From the NCBI RefSeq assembly GCF_002741075.1, contig NZ_CP016634.1, forward strand, positions 1,844,501 to 1,908,500: DNA of 64,000 bases. The letters are read 5' to 3'. The stretch comes from Pseudomonas putida (lineage in GTDB: Bacteria; Pseudomonadota; Gammaproteobacteria; Pseudomonadales; Pseudomonadaceae). The notes beneath the pieces were generated by a model. That model was not told the origin of the DNA and ran no database searches. It saw nothing but the letters and a program-made list of their open reading frames with translations. Within the stretch, counting starts at the first letter, position 1. Every line of letters begins with the position of its first letter. Below, in pieces: positions 1 through 10,788 of the stretch. Made by a program: the position numbers and the translations under genes.

Positions 1-1100
1 GCCGCTACAATTTCGACCGTATCCGCATCGAGTACTTCGGCGACACCGAGGTCGCCCGTCAGGTGTTGCGCGGTGGCGGATTCGACTACAACCGCGAGTT
101 CTCCGCCACGGCCTTCACCCTGGGCTACCAGGGCGATGCGCTGAACGATGGCCGCCTGCAGCGCGCCCACCTGGGCCCGTCCAAGCCGCAGACGGCCCAG
201 GGCTTCGTGTTCAACCTCAAGCAGCCGGTGTTCCAGGATCGGCGCGTACGCCAGGCACTGGCCATGCTCTGGGACTTCGAATGGAGCAACCGGCAGATGA
301 TGCGCAACCTGTACATTCGCCAGCAAAGCGTGTTTTCCAACACGCCGCTGGCCGCGCGCGCCTTGCCCGACGCCCAGGAGCTCAAACTGCTCGAACCGCT
401 TCGCGGCCAAGTGCCGGATGAAGTCTTCAGCCAGGTCTACACCGCACCGGTGACCGACGGATCGGGCATCATCCGCACCCAGCAATTGCAAGCCTTGGCC
501 TTGCTCCAAGCCGCTGGCTGGCGCCCCGAGGGCGATCGGCTGGTCAATGCCCAGGGCGAACCGCTGAGCTTCACCTTCCTCAATGGCCAGTCGGGGCTCG
601 AACGCCTGTTGCTGCCCTGGAAGCGCAATCTGGCGCAGATCGGCATCACCCTGAATATCCGCAATGTCGATTCGGCCCAGTACGTCAACCGCCTGATGGC
701 CCGCGACTACGACATGATCGTTACCGGTTACCCGGTGACCCTTTCCCCCGGCAGCGAGTTGTACAACTACTTCGGCTCGGCCTCGGCCGAGGACCCCGGC
801 TCGAACAACTTCATGGTGTTGCGCGACCCGGCCGTGGACGCACTGCTCGACGGCCTGGTACGCGCCGAGACCCAGCCCGACATGCTGCGCCACGCCCATG
901 CCCTGGACCGGGTGCTGCAATGGAACTACTACTGGATCCCCAATTACTACCCACCAGGCAGCTCGACTGTGTGGTGGAACCGCTTCGGTCTGCCCAAGGT
1001 CCAGGCGACCTATGACGAAGGCCTGGACACCTGGTGGGAGATCAGCCCGACGCCGCTGACCAACGCACAGATGGCCGAACACAAGAAGGCCATGCCATGA
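1..1100 (+). CDS. Family 5 extracellular solute-binding protein, YejA-like (5' end outside window)
   Basis: C-terminal part of a periplasmic peptide/oligopeptide-binding protein (SBP_bac_5 family). The reading frame is open from base 3, so the true start lies before the window. Family features seen are the segment [20 protein letters not shown] (the conserved 'D.RVRQAL' stretch), a late W-x-PNYYPPG motif and the ending typical of YejA. The stop overlaps the start of the first permease gene (ATGA), showing translational coupling. By family it captures oligopeptides (YejA: microcin C-type peptides) and delivers them to the membrane permeases; the actual ligand cannot be told from sequence. Confidence 0.85.
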   Translation, partial: RYNFDRIRIEYFGDTEVARQVLRGGGFDYNREFSATAFTLGYQGDALNDGRLQRAHLGPSKPQTAQGFVFNLKQPVFQDRRVRQALAMLWDFEWSNRQMMRNLYIRQQSVFSNTPLAARALPDAQELKLLEPLRGQVPDEVFSQVYTAPVTDGSGIIRTQQLQALALLQAAGWRPEGDRLVNAQGEPLSFTFLNGQSGLERLLLPWKRNLAQIGITLNIRNVDSAQYVNRLMARDYDMIVTGYPVTLSPGSELYNYFGSASAEDPGSNNFMVLRDPAVDALLDGLVRAETQPDMLRHAHALDRVLQWNYYWIPNYYPPGSSTVWWNRFGLPKVQATYDEGLDTWWEISPTPLTNAQMAEHKKAMP

Positions 1101-2155
1101 CCGCCTATATCCTGCGGCGCCTGTTGCTCATCATCCCGACCTTGCTGGCGATCCTGCTGGTCAACTTCGCGATCGTCCAGGCCGCTCCTGGCGGGCCGGT
1201 GGAACAGGCCGTGGCGCGCCTGCAAGGCATCGGCGGCGGCGCACCGGGGGCGCGGGTCGAGACGGTGCGCGGCGAGTCCCGCGCAAGCCGGGGGCTGGAC
1301 CCCAAACTCATCGAAGAGATCAAACGCCAGTACGGCTTCGACAAGTCGGCCCCTGAACGCCTGTGGCTGATGCTCGGCCAATACGCCAGGCTGGACTTCG
1401 GCCAGAGTTTCTTCCGCGGTGCCAAGGTTACCGACCTGATCCTCGACAAGCTGCCGGTGACCGTGTCGCTGGGCTTGTGGGCCACCCTGATCACCTACCT
1501 GGTGTCGATCCCGCTGGGCATTCGCAAGGCCGTGCGCCATGGCAGCCGCTTCGATGCCTGGAGCAGCACGTTGATCGTCATCGGCTATGCCCTGCCCTCA
1601 TTCCTATTCGCCTTGCTGTTGATCGTGCTGTTCGCAGGCGGCACTTCACTGAACTGGTTCCCGGTGCGCGGGCTGGTCTCGGAGAACTTCGACCAGTTGA
1701 GCCTGTTGGGCAAGGTCGCCGACTATTTCTGGCACCTGGTGCTGCCGGTCAGCGCGCTGGTGATCGGCGGTTTCGCCACCCTCACCCTGTTGACCAAGAA
1801 CGCCTTTCTCGACGAAGTCTCCCGCCAGTACGTGGTCACCGCCCGGGCCAAGGGCCTGAGCGAGCGCCGCGTGCTGTACGGCCATGTGCTGCGCAATGCC
1901 ATGCTGTTGGTGCTGGCTGGGCTGCCCCAGGCGTTGATCACGGTGTTCTTCGCAGGCTCCTTGCTGATCGAGGTGATCTTCTCCCTCGATGGCCTCGGGC
2001 GGCTAAGCTATGAGGCTGCCGTTTCGCGGGATTACCCGGTGGTGTTCGGCACCCTGTTCATCTTCACCCTCGCGGGCCTGTTGATCCGCCTGATTGGCGA
2101 CCTGAGCTATACGGTGCTCGATCCTCGCATCGATTTCGACGCGAGGGGCCGCTGA
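1097..2155 (+). CDS. yejB: ABC transporter permease, YejB-like
   Basis: 352-residue inner-membrane permease of the DppB/OppB type. The protein begins [16 protein letters not shown], the usual cytoplasmic RR followed by TM1, and carries the EAA-loop motif near [20 protein letters not shown] before the last membrane segments. A long periplasmic loop after TM1 ([19 protein letters not shown]) is typical of YejB. The start ATG was chosen because it overlaps the stop of the binding-protein gene (ATGA). It would form the heterodimeric channel with the next gene product. Confidence 0.88.
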   Translation: MTAYILRRLLLIIPTLLAILLVNFAIVQAAPGGPVEQAVARLQGIGGGAPGARVETVRGESRASRGLDPKLIEEIKRQYGFDKSAPERLWLMLGQYARLDFGQSFFRGAKVTDLILDKLPVTVSLGLWATLITYLVSIPLGIRKAVRHGSRFDAWSSTLIVIGYALPSFLFALLLIVLFAGGTSLNWFPVRGLVSENFDQLSLLGKVADYFWHLVLPVSALVIGGFATLTLLTKNAFLDEVSRQYVVTARAKGLSERRVLYGHVLRNAMLLVLAGLPQALITVFFAGSLLIEVIFSLDGLGRLSYEAAVSRDYPVVFGTLFIFTLAGLLIRLIGDLSYTVLDPRIDFDARGR

Positions 2156-3171
2156 TGTTCTCACCCGTCGCGCTGCGCCGTTGGCGCTGTTTCCGGCGCA
2201 ATCGCCTGGGTTGGTTCTCACTGTGGCTGTTCGCCGGGATCCTCGTGCTCAGCCTGGGCGCGGAACTGGTGGCCAACGATAAACCGCTGCTGCTCTCCTA
2301 CAAGGGCGAGCTGTATACGCCGGCGCTCAAGCGCTACACCGAGCAGCAGTTCGGCGGCCAGCTGCCCTTCCAGCCCGATTACCGCAGTGCTTACGTACGC
2401 CAGTTGATCGAAAGCCAGGGTGGCTGGATGCTGTTCGCGCCGATCCCCTTCAGCGCCGATACGCCCAACTACGATTTACAGGTGCCCACCCCCAGCCCGC
2501 CGAGCGCGAGCAACTGGCTAGGCACCGACGATCAGGGGCGGGATGTGCTGGCGCGGGTGCTGTATGGCACAAGGGTATCGCTGTTGTTCGCCTTCGCCTT
2601 AACGGTGCTCAGTGTGCTGATCGGCGTTGCCGCAGGCGCCGTGCAGGGGTACTACGGGGGCTGGGTGGACCTTCTGGGCCAGCGGTTGCTGGAGGTCTGG
2701 TCGGGGTTGCCGGTGCTTTACCTGTTGATCATCCTCAGCGGTTTCGTCGAGCCGGATTTCTGGTGGCTGCTGGGGATCATGGCGCTGTTTTCCTGGCTGA
2801 CCTTGGTGGATGTGGTGCGCGCCGAATTCCTGCGCGGGCGCAACCTGGAGTACGTCAAGGCCGCGCGAGCCCTGGGTTTGCCGGACGGGCAAGTGATGTT
2901 GCGGCATATCCTGCCCAACGCGATGACGGCCACCCTGACCTACGTGCCGTTCATGCTCACCGGGGCCATCACCACCCTCACCGCCCTGGATTTTCTTGGC
3001 TTCGGGATGCCTGCGGGCAGCGCCTCGCTAGGTGAACTGGTGACACAGGGCAAGCAGCATCTGGAAGCGCCATGGCTGGGTTTTACTGCATTCTTCGCCT
3101 TGGCGCTGACCCTGTCGTTGCTGGTATTCATTGGCGATGCGCTGCGCGAGGCGTTCGATCCGCGGGCATAA
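2155..3171 (+). CDS. yejE: ABC transporter permease, YejE-like
   Basis: 338-residue second permease subunit of the DppC/OppC type with an N-terminal OppC_N region and the long periplasmic insertion seen in YejE (about residues 35-110). The EAA-loop is visible as YVKAARALGLPDGQVMLRHI. The start overlaps the previous stop by one base (TGATG), so the three genes form one operon. No ATP-binding subunit follows: the next gene is a transcription regulator with its own upstream region. The ATPase is either upstream of the window or supplied elsewhere. Confidence 0.88.
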   Translation: MFSPVALRRWRCFRRNRLGWFSLWLFAGILVLSLGAELVANDKPLLLSYKGELYTPALKRYTEQQFGGQLPFQPDYRSAYVRQLIESQGGWMLFAPIPFSADTPNYDLQVPTPSPPSASNWLGTDDQGRDVLARVLYGTRVSLLFAFALTVLSVLIGVAAGAVQGYYGGWVDLLGQRLLEVWSGLPVLYLLIILSGFVEPDFWWLLGIMALFSWLTLVDVVRAEFLRGRNLEYVKAARALGLPDGQVMLRHILPNAMTATLTYVPFMLTGAITTLTALDFLGFGMPAGSASLGELVTQGKQHLEAPWLGFTAFFALALTLSLLVFIGDALREAFDPRA

Positions 3172-3186
3172 GCACTCTTTTGCAGT

Positions 3187-3222
3187 GGCCCACTTCGCGG
3201 GTAAACCCGCCACCACCAAGAG
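3187..3222. repeat. REP-like palindromic repeat
   Basis: Contains the perfect hairpin core GCGGGTAAACCCGC (3197-3210), the same core as the copy at 22331-22360. Pseudomonas REP elements sit in short intergenic spaces like this one between the permease operon and hbcR. Confidence 0.7.
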
Positions 3223-3297
3223 CGCGATCGATCGGCCTTCGCCAGCCTGGTTCGCAGCCGTCATAATCCCCGCCACTGCACTTCAAAGGCCCAGCCC

Positions 3298-4682
<1,385 letters not shown>

Positions 4683-4692
<10 letters not shown>

Positions 4693-4718
4693 AGAGACTT
4701 TACTCTCCATCTAGAGAC
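4683..4718. promoter_or_regulatory. Two tandem GTCTC-N6-GAGAC inverted repeats (candidate HbcR enhancer sites)
   Basis: Copy 1 is GTCTC-N6-GAGAC at 4683-4698, overlapping the last codons of hbcR. Copy 2 is CTCTC-N6-GAGAC at 4703-4718. They are 20 bp apart centre to centre, about two helical turns, and the same motif recurs at 4817-4832. The position, roughly 170-200 bp upstream of a sigma-54 promoter, fits an upstream activating sequence. HbcR as the binder is an inference. Confidence 0.6.
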
Positions 4719-4816
4719 ATTGCTTTTTGACCGCTTTGCGGTCCATCGCACAGGCGCAGCCCAACTTTTTGTGGGCGCTGGCGAAGCCTGAGATGGCCTG
4801 CAAAGCAACCCCGACA

Positions 4817-4832
4817 GTCTCCATATCGAGAC
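4817..4832. promoter_or_regulatory. Third GTCTC-N6-GAGAC inverted repeat
   Basis: Exact match to the motif at 4683-4698 in both arms and spacer length, with an ATAT in the spacer. It ends 52 bp before the -24 element at 4885. Confidence 0.6.
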
Positions 4833-4884
4833 GCACACACCGAGAAGACCAATAAAACCTATATAATTCAACAACTTAAAAACA

Positions 4885-4900
4885 TGGCACGATTCCCGCT
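4885..4900 (+). promoter_or_regulatory. Sigma-54 (-24/-12) promoter for the 3-hydroxybutyrate operon
   Basis: The sequence TGGCACGATTCCCGCT matches the RpoN consensus TGGCACG-N4-TTGCW: the -24 half is perfect and the GC of the -12 half has correct spacing, although TT is replaced by CC. It lies 45 bp before the permease start codon and downstream of the gene for a sigma-54 activator. Confidence 0.75.
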
Positions 4901-4944
4901 ATCTCCCGGCTCACCATAAAAACAACGACCTGGAGACACTTCCG

Positions 4945-6336
4945 ATGACCGTGCTCATCGCCCTCGCTGCCCTGGCCCTACTCATGTTGGCCGCCTATCG
5001 CGGCTACAGCGTCATCCTCTTTGCACCTATCGCCGCACTGGGTGCCGTTCTGCTGACCGACCCTGCCGCCGTGGCCCCGACCTTCACAGGCGTGTTCATG
5101 GAGAAGATGGTCGGCTTCATCAAGCTGTACTTCCCGGTGTTCCTGCTCGGTGCCGTCTTCGGCAAGCTGATCGAACTCTCCGGTTTCTCGCGCTCGATCG
5201 TCGCAGCCGCCATTCGCCTGCTGGGCACTCGCCAGGCCATGCTGGTGATCGTGCTGGTGTGTGCCTTGCTCACCTATGGCGGCGTGTCGCTGTTCGTGGT
5301 GGTGTTCGCCGTATACCCGTTCGCGGCCGAGATGTTCCGCCAGAGCGACATCCCCAAGCGCCTGATCCCGGCGACCATTGCCCTGGGGGCGTTCTCCTTC
5401 ACCATGGACGCCCTGCCCGGCACTCCGCAGATCCAGAACATCATCCCCAGCACATTCTTCAACACCACGGCCTGGGCCGCACCCTGGCTGGGGCTGATCG
5501 GCACGCTATTCGTCTTCAGCGTCGGCATGCTCTACCTGCGCCGTCAGCGCAACAAGGCCCTGCGCGCCGGAGAAGGCTACGGCAGCGACCTGCGCAACGA
5601 GCCTGAAACCGCCGATGACCTGGCACTGCCCAACCCCTGGCTAGCGCTCTCGCCCTTGGTGCTGGTGGGCGTGATGAACCTGGTGTTCACCCACTGGATC
5701 CCCCAGTGGTATGGGGCCAGCCATACGTTGCAGTTGCCCGGCATGAGCGTGCCGGTGCAAAGCGATGTGGCCAAGCTCACCGCGATCTGGGCCGTGCAGG
5801 CGGCCTTGCTGGTGGGCATTCTGATGGTGCTGGTGTGTGCCTTCGGCGCCATCCGCCAACGGTTGGCCGAAGGCACCAAGAGCGCCGTCAGTGGTGCGTT
5901 GCTGGCGGCCATGAACACCGCCTCGGAGTATGGCTTCGGCGCGGTGATCGCCTCGCTGCCGGGCTTTCTGGTGTTGGCCGACGCGCTGCGCGCCATTCCC
6001 AATCCGTTGGTCAACGAAGCGATCACCGTCACATTGTTGGCCGGCATCACCGGTTCGGCCTCCGGCGGCATGAGCATCGCCTTGGCGGCCATGAGCGAAA
6101 GTTTCATCGCCGCGGCCCATGCCGCGAACATTCCGCTGGAAGTGCTGCACCGGGTGGCCGCAATGGCCAGCGGTGGCATGGACACCTTGCCGCACAACGG
6201 CGCGGTGATCACCTTGCTGGCGGTCACCGGGCTGACCCACCGCGAGGCCTACAAGGACATTTTCGGTATTACCCTGATCAAGACCCTGGCGGTTTTCGTG
6301 GTCATCGCCACCTTCTACGCCACCGGCATCGTCTAA
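4945..6336 (+). CDS. GntP-family permease, probable 3-hydroxybutyrate transporter
   Basis: 463-residue inner-membrane protein with about twelve hydrophobic segments across its length, typical GntP-family length. Recognisable family stretches are the N-terminal FAPIAALGAVLLTDP segment and the C-terminal GGMDTLPHNGAV segment. It sits between hbcR and 3-hydroxybutyrate dehydrogenase and only 10 bp before the latter, so the natural reading is uptake of D-3-hydroxybutyrate as carbon source. Expression is predicted to require sigma-54 and HbcR. Confidence 0.85.
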   Translation: MTVLIALAALALLMLAAYRGYSVILFAPIAALGAVLLTDPAAVAPTFTGVFMEKMVGFIKLYFPVFLLGAVFGKLIELSGFSRSIVAAAIRLLGTRQAMLVIVLVCALLTYGGVSLFVVVFAVYPFAAEMFRQSDIPKRLIPATIALGAFSFTMDALPGTPQIQNIIPSTFFNTTAWAAPWLGLIGTLFVFSVGMLYLRRQRNKALRAGEGYGSDLRNEPETADDLALPNPWLALSPLVLVGVMNLVFTHWIPQWYGASHTLQLPGMSVPVQSDVAKLTAIWAVQAALLVGILMVLVCAFGAIRQRLAEGTKSAVSGALLAAMNTASEYGFGAVIASLPGFLVLADALRAIPNPLVNEAITVTLLAGITGSASGGMSIALAAMSESFIAAAHAANIPLEVLHRVAAMASGGMDTLPHNGAVITLLAVTGLTHREAYKDIFGITLIKTLAVFVVIATFYATGIV

Positions 6337-6346
6337 GGAGATCTGC

Positions 6347-7117
6347 ATGACGCTCAAAGGCAAGACAGCACTGGTCACCGGCTCCACCAGCGGCATTGGC
6401 CTGGGTATCGCCCAGGTGCTGGCCGGTGCAGGGGCGAACATCCTGCTCAATGGTTTCGGCGACCCGGCACCGGCGCTCGCCGAGATCGCCCGTCACGGGG
6501 TCAAGGTGATCCACCATCCCGCGGACCTGTCCGATGTGGCCCAGATCGAGGCGTTGTTCGACCTGGCCGAGCGCGAATTCGGTGGCGTGGACATCCAGGT
6601 CAACAATGCCGGCATCCAGCACGTGGCACCGGTCGAACAGTTCCCCGTGCAGGCCTGGGACAAGATTATCGCGTTGAACCTCTCGGCCGTCTTCCACGGC
6701 ACCCGCCTGGCCTTGCCCGGCATGCGTGCGCGGGGCTGGGGGCGGATCGTCAATATCGCCTCGGTGCACGGCTTGGTGGGCTCCACCGGCAAGGCGGCCT
6801 ATGTGGCCGCCAAGCATGGCGTGGTTGGCCTGACCAAGGTCGTGGGCCTGGAAACGGCGACCAGCAATGTCACCTGCAATGCCATCTGCCCTGGCTGGGT
6901 CCTGACCCCGCTGGTGCAGAAGCAGATCGACGACCGCGCCGCAACTGGTGTTGATCCACAGCAGGCGCAGCACGATCTTTTGGCCGAAAAGCAGCCTTCC
7001 GTGGCATTTGTAACACCCCAGCACTTGGGAGAGCTGGTATTGTTCCTGTGCAGCGAGGCCGGTAGCCAGGTCCGTGGCGCCGCCTGGAACATCGATGGCG
7101 GTTGGTTGGCCCAGTGA
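6347..7117 (+). CDS. hbdH: D-3-hydroxybutyrate dehydrogenase (SDR)
   Basis: 256-residue short-chain dehydrogenase oxidising D-3-hydroxybutyrate to acetoacetate with NAD+. The Rossmann motif TGSTSGIG is near residue 12, NNAG near residue 86, and the catalytic Ser and Tyr-x-x-x-Lys lie in the region [20 protein letters not shown]. The C-terminal region QKQIDDRA and the ending GGWLAQ match bacterial BdhA enzymes. An AAGGAG ribosome site precedes the ATG, and the gene follows the permease by 10 bp. Product acetoacetate can be activated by the synthetase encoded 640 bp downstream. Confidence 0.92.
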   Translation: MTLKGKTALVTGSTSGIGLGIAQVLAGAGANILLNGFGDPAPALAEIARHGVKVIHHPADLSDVAQIEALFDLAEREFGGVDIQVNNAGIQHVAPVEQFPVQAWDKIIALNLSAVFHGTRLALPGMRARGWGRIVNIASVHGLVGSTGKAAYVAAKHGVVGLTKVVGLETATSNVTCNAICPGWVLTPLVQKQIDDRAATGVDPQQAQHDLLAEKQPSVAFVTPQHLGELVLFLCSEAGSQVRGAAWNIDGGWLAQ

Positions 7118-7173
7118 GGGCCAGCCGGGATCTGGCGCGGTCTTGCATTCGTTTTCACTTGCAAGGAGGCCCT

Positions 7174-7653
7174 ATGCGCCCATTCCCACTGACCGCGATT
7201 CTTTCCCTGACTTTGGCTGGCGCCGCGCCTGTGATGGCAGCCGGGCTCAAGGACGTCGCGCCCTACCCCGAGGCGGAAAAAGGCTTTACCCGGCAGGTCA
7301 TCCACCTGCCGGCCCAGACCGACGAATCGGCCTATCAACTGGAAATCCTCGCTGGCAAGACCTTGATGGTCGACTGCAACCGCCAACGCCTGGCCGGCAG
7401 CCTTGAAGAGCACAATCTCGAAGGTTGGGGCTACAGCTACTACCGGCTGGAAAAGGTTGGCGGCCCGGCCAGCACCCTGATGGCCTGCCCGGACGGCAAG
7501 CAGACCGAGGCCTTCGTGCCGGTGGTCGGTGAAGGTTTCATGCTGCGTTACAACAGCAAGCTGCCGGTGGTGCTGTACGTGCCCAAGGACATCGAAGTGC
7601 GCTATCGCGTCTGGTCGGCGTCGCCGGATGTACAAAAGGCTAAAGTGGAGTAA
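7174..7653 (+). CDS. eco: Ecotin, periplasmic serine-protease inhibitor
   Basis: 159-residue precursor with a clear signal peptide ([22 protein letters not shown], cleavage after AxA). The mature part carries the ecotin core: VDCNRQ and LMACPDGK with the two cysteines of the conserved disulphide, then the C-terminal strand RYRVWSA used for dimerisation. In E. coli ecotin the reactive P1 residue is the Met in STMMAC; here the aligned residue is Leu (STLMAC). Ecotin inhibits trypsin-fold proteases such as elastase. A strong AAGGAGG site precedes the ATG. It has no metabolic link to the flanking ketone-body genes. Confidence 0.92.
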   Translation: MRPFPLTAILSLTLAGAAPVMAAGLKDVAPYPEAEKGFTRQVIHLPAQTDESAYQLEILAGKTLMVDCNRQRLAGSLEEHNLEGWGYSYYRLEKVGGPASTLMACPDGKQTEAFVPVVGEGFMLRYNSKLPVVLYVPKDIEVRYRVWSASPDVQKAKVE

Positions 7654-7662
7654 AAGCCACTC

Positions 7663-7727
7663 GGGCTGCGCAGTTCGAAGATCAGTTGCGCAGCCCCTGC
7701 AGGAGCGGGTTTGCCCGCTCCAACAGG
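7663..7727 (+). terminator. Perfect 10-bp inverted repeat followed by a REP-like hairpin
   Basis: GGGCTGCGCA (7663-7672) pairs with TGCGCAGCCC (7687-7696) just after the ecotin stop codon. It is followed by a second palindrome, GAGCGGGTTTGCCCGCTC, of the REP type. No U-tract follows, so it may act as a messenger-end barrier rather than a classic intrinsic terminator. Confidence 0.55.
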
Positions 7728-7760
7728 CCCCAGGTTCTATCGTAAGCGAGAGGTCTCGGC

Positions 7761-9719
7761 ATGAATGATGTGCTCTGGCGCCCCTCCACGGCGCAGATCC
7801 AGGCCAGCCGGATGGATGCCTTCCGCCGTCAGGTCAACCTGCGTTACAACCTGCAGCTCACTGACTACGCCGCCCTGCATCGTTGGAGCATCGAGCAACG
7901 CCCCGCCTTCTGGCAAACCCTTGCCGACTATTTCCATGTCCAGTGGCACACGCCACCGACCCAAACCCTCCGCGAAGGCCCGCTGATGCCCGAGGCGCAG
8001 TGGTTTCCAGGCGCCACCTTGAACTACGCCGAACACCTGCTGCAGCGGCGCGATGACCGCCCCGCCATCGTGGCCGTGCGCGAGGATGGCCTGCGCCAGG
8101 TACTGACTCACGCGCAACTGGCGGCCCATGTGGCCGGCATGCAGAAGGCCCTGCAGGCGCTGGGCATCCAGGCCGGCGACCGGGTTGCCTCGGTGATGCC
8201 CAATACCTGGGAAACCCTGGTGGCCATGCTCGCCTGCACCAGCCTCGGCGCGATCTGGTCCAGTTCATCGCCCGAGTTCGGCCTGCACGGCATCATCGAC
8301 CGCTTCGGCCAGATCGCCCCCAAGCTGCTCATTGCCTGCGCCGGCTACCAATACGCCGGCAAGACCATCGATCAGGTCGAAAAGATCAACCAGGTCACAG
8401 CCCAGTTGCCTCACCTAGAACACCTGCTGGTGGTGCCCTACACCCGCTCGCACACCCGCCCCGGCGAGTTCTGCGCCCCCCGCGCCAGCCTGTGGGATGA
8501 CTTCTACCAACCCGGTGGTGAACCACGCTTTACCGCCCTGCCGTTCGATCATCCGCTGTACATCCTCTACTCAAGCGGCACCACCGGCGTGCCCAAGTGC
8601 ATCGTCCACCGCACCGGCGGCGTACTGCTGCAACACCTGAAGGAACACGGCCTGCACAACGATCTGAAGGCCGAGGACGTCTTGTTCTACTACACCACTT
8701 GCGGCTGGATGATGTGGAACTGGTTGGTCAGCGGTCTGGCGGTCGGCGCTACCCTGGTGCTGTACGACGGCTCGCCCTTCCACCCAGGCCCCCAGCGTTT
8801 GCTCGACCTGATCGACGCCGAACGTATCCACGCCTTCGGCACCAGCGCCAAATACCTGGCCGCCCTGGAACAGGCAGGCATCGCCCCGGCCAAGAGTCAC
8901 AGCCTGAACAGCCTGCGCCTGATCATGTCCACCGGCTCACCGCTCTCGCCTCACAGCTACGACTACGTCTATCGCAAGATCAAACCCGACCTGTGCCTGG
9001 CATCGATGTCCGGTGGCACCGACATTGTCTCGTGTTTCGTACTCGGCAACCCGGTGCTGCCGGTGCGCCGCGGTGAGATCCAGTGCAAGGGCCTGGGCAT
9101 GGCGGTGGAGGTGTGGAACGAGCATGGCCAGCCGGTGACCGGCGAGAAAGGCGAGCTGGTCTGTACCCGCAACTTCCCCTCCATGCCAGTGGGCTTCTGG
9201 GGCGACAGCGACGGCAGCCGCTACCACGAGGCCTATTTCAGTCAGTACCCCGGCATCTGGGCCCAGGGCGATTACGCCGAAGAGAACGCCGAGGGTGGCA
9301 TGGTGATCCATGGTCGCTCGGACGCGGTGCTCAACCCTGGCGGTGTGCGCATCGGCACAGCAGAAATCTACCGTCAGGTAGAAAAAGTCGAGGAGGTGGT
9401 CGAAAGTGTCGCCATCGGCCAGGACTGGCACAACGACGTGCGCGTGGTGCTGTTCGTGCGCCTGCGCGAAGGTCTGCAGTTGGACGATGCCCTGCGCCAG
9501 CACATTCGCCAGGTGATCCGCCAGTACACCACGCCCCGCCATGTCCCGGCCGTGATCGTCCAGGTCACCGACATCCCGCGCACGATCAGCGGCAAGCTGG
9601 TGGAGCTGGCGATCCGCAACGTGGTCCATGGCCTGCCGGTGAAGAACACCGACGCCCTGGCCAACCCCGAAGCCCTGGCGCAATTCCGAGACCGCGCAGA
9701 GCTGCGCGATCAGGCATAA
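7761..9719 (+). CDS. Acetoacetyl-CoA synthetase
   Basis: 652-residue acyl-adenylate-forming enzyme that would convert acetoacetate, ATP and CoA to acetoacetyl-CoA. The ATP-binding P-loop-like motif YSSGTTGVPKCIVH is present near residue 270, followed by the adenylation signature region TGSPLSPHSYDYVY and the C-terminal GDYAEENAEGGMVIHGRSD hinge. The catalytic Lys of the C-terminal domain is in TISGKLVE. Length and the N-terminal region (RPSTAQIQASRMDAFRR) fit the acetoacetyl-CoA synthetase subfamily rather than acetyl-CoA synthetase. It completes the 3-hydroxybutyrate pathway started by hbdH. Confidence 0.9.
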   Translation: MNDVLWRPSTAQIQASRMDAFRRQVNLRYNLQLTDYAALHRWSIEQRPAFWQTLADYFHVQWHTPPTQTLREGPLMPEAQWFPGATLNYAEHLLQRRDDRPAIVAVREDGLRQVLTHAQLAAHVAGMQKALQALGIQAGDRVASVMPNTWETLVAMLACTSLGAIWSSSSPEFGLHGIIDRFGQIAPKLLIACAGYQYAGKTIDQVEKINQVTAQLPHLEHLLVVPYTRSHTRPGEFCAPRASLWDDFYQPGGEPRFTALPFDHPLYILYSSGTTGVPKCIVHRTGGVLLQHLKEHGLHNDLKAEDVLFYYTTCGWMMWNWLVSGLAVGATLVLYDGSPFHPGPQRLLDLIDAERIHAFGTSAKYLAALEQAGIAPAKSHSLNSLRLIMSTGSPLSPHSYDYVYRKIKPDLCLASMSGGTDIVSCFVLGNPVLPVRRGEIQCKGLGMAVEVWNEHGQPVTGEKGELVCTRNFPSMPVGFWGDSDGSRYHEAYFSQYPGIWAQGDYAEENAEGGMVIHGRSDAVLNPGGVRIGTAEIYRQVEKVEEVVESVAIGQDWHNDVRVVLFVRLREGLQLDDALRQHIRQVIRQYTTPRHVPAVIVQVTDIPRTISGKLVELAIRNVVHGLPVKNTDALANPEALAQFRDRAELRDQA

Positions 9720-9753
9720 TGGCGCCCTTTTTTGCCCGAAGCACAGGTGTCCC

Positions 9754-10029
9754 ATGAAAGCCCAAGCCCGCCACATCCTGGTCAAGACCGCTGCCGAAGC
9801 CGAACAGCTCAAGCAACGGATCGCCAAGGGCGAAGCCTTCGACGTGCTGGCCAAGAAGTTCTCCACCTGCCCCTCGGGCAAACGCGGCGGCGACCTGGGC
9901 GAAGTCCGCCCAGGTCAACTGGTGGGCGCCATCGACCAAGTGATCTTCAAGAAAGCCCTGCGGGTGGTGCATGGGCCGATCAAGACCAAGTTTGGGTATC
10001 ACTTGGTGCAGACGTTCTACCGCGACTGA
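9754..10029 (+). CDS. ppiC: Parvulin-type peptidyl-prolyl cis-trans isomerase
   Basis: 91-residue single-domain rotamase of the PpiC family. The protein starts KAQARHILVKT, the conserved parvulin start with the active-site His, and contains FSTCPSGKRGGDLG and the C-terminal KFGYHLVQ with the second conserved His. There is no signal peptide, so it acts in the cytoplasm on prolyl bonds. It starts 34 bp after the acetoacetyl-CoA synthetase stop, so read-through is possible though the functions are unrelated. Confidence 0.92.
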   Translation: MKAQARHILVKTAAEAEQLKQRIAKGEAFDVLAKKFSTCPSGKRGGDLGEVRPGQLVGAIDQVIFKKALRVVHGPIKTKFGYHLVQTFYRD

Positions 10030-10031
10030 CC

Positions 10032-10655
10032 TCAGCGCCGCGCCGCCAAAAGCCCCAACCCCGCACACCCCAGCAATGACGCACTGACCCGATTGAACAC
10101 CCGGCGTGGCCCTGGACGCTCGAACCAACGTTGCATATACGCCCCAAGGCCTGCGTAGATGGCGATGGCGGCCCATTCCAGCAGCAGGAACATCACGCCG
10201 AGCCAGAGGAATTGCTCCGCCACTGGGGTGGCGCTGCCCACCGAGACGAACTGGGGCAGGAAGGCAGTGAAGATAAGGATGGCTTTCGGATTACCCGCCG
10301 CGACCCAGAACTCCTGACGGGCCAGGCGCCAAGTCCCGCGCGGATGATCACTCGCCACCACCGCCTCGCCCACCGGCGCACGCCATAGCTGCCAGGCAAT
10401 GTAGAACAGGTAGGCCGCACCCAGCACCTTGATCGCCAGGAACAAGTATTCGCTGGTGTGCAGCACCACCGCCAGCCCCATGGCGGCCAGAGCGATCATG
10501 CCGCTGAAGGCGAGCAGCCGGCCGATACCGGCCATGCAGGCGGTCCGCAGGCCATAACGGCTGGCATTGTGCAGCGACAACAGGTTGTTGGGGCCCGGCG
10601 CCATGTTCAAGGCGAAACAGGCGGGGATGAACAGCAGTAGGCTCGACAGGTCCAT
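10032..10655 (-). CDS. LysE/RhtB-family amino-acid exporter
   Basis: 207-residue membrane protein with about six hydrophobic segments. The family signature PGPNNL is near residue 20 (ALNMAPGPNNLLSLHNASRYG). The ATG at 10655 was chosen because AAGGAG lies 7-8 bp upstream and hydrophobic sequence starts at once. It is divergent from an AraC-family regulator with about 130 bp between the starts, which suggests that regulator controls it. Substrate unknown; family members export amino acids or their derivatives. Confidence 0.85.
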   Translation of the reverse strand: MDLSSLLLFIPACFALNMAPGPNNLLSLHNASRYGLRTACMAGIGRLLAFSGMIALAAMGLAVVLHTSEYLFLAIKVLGAAYLFYIAWQLWRAPVGEAVVASDHPRGTWRLARQEFWVAAGNPKAILIFTAFLPQFVSVGSATPVAEQFLWLGVMFLLLEWAAIAIYAGLGAYMQRWFERPGPRRVFNRVSASLLGCAGLGLLAARR

Positions 10656-10788
10656 TTTTCTTCTCCTTGGGACTTCGGCAGCCTCGCGCTGGGCGGGCCA
10701 TGCGTCAAGCACAGTGGCGCGGTGAATGGCCGTAACAGTGGCTGGCGGTTTAGACTGCGCGCTCCGGCACTCGGCCAGCAGGCATTGC

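Noticed and set aside
1..3171. Loss of the ATPase gene as evidence of a broken Yej importer
   Set aside because: The operon begins before the window, so the ATPase may be upstream; nothing here shows a deletion.
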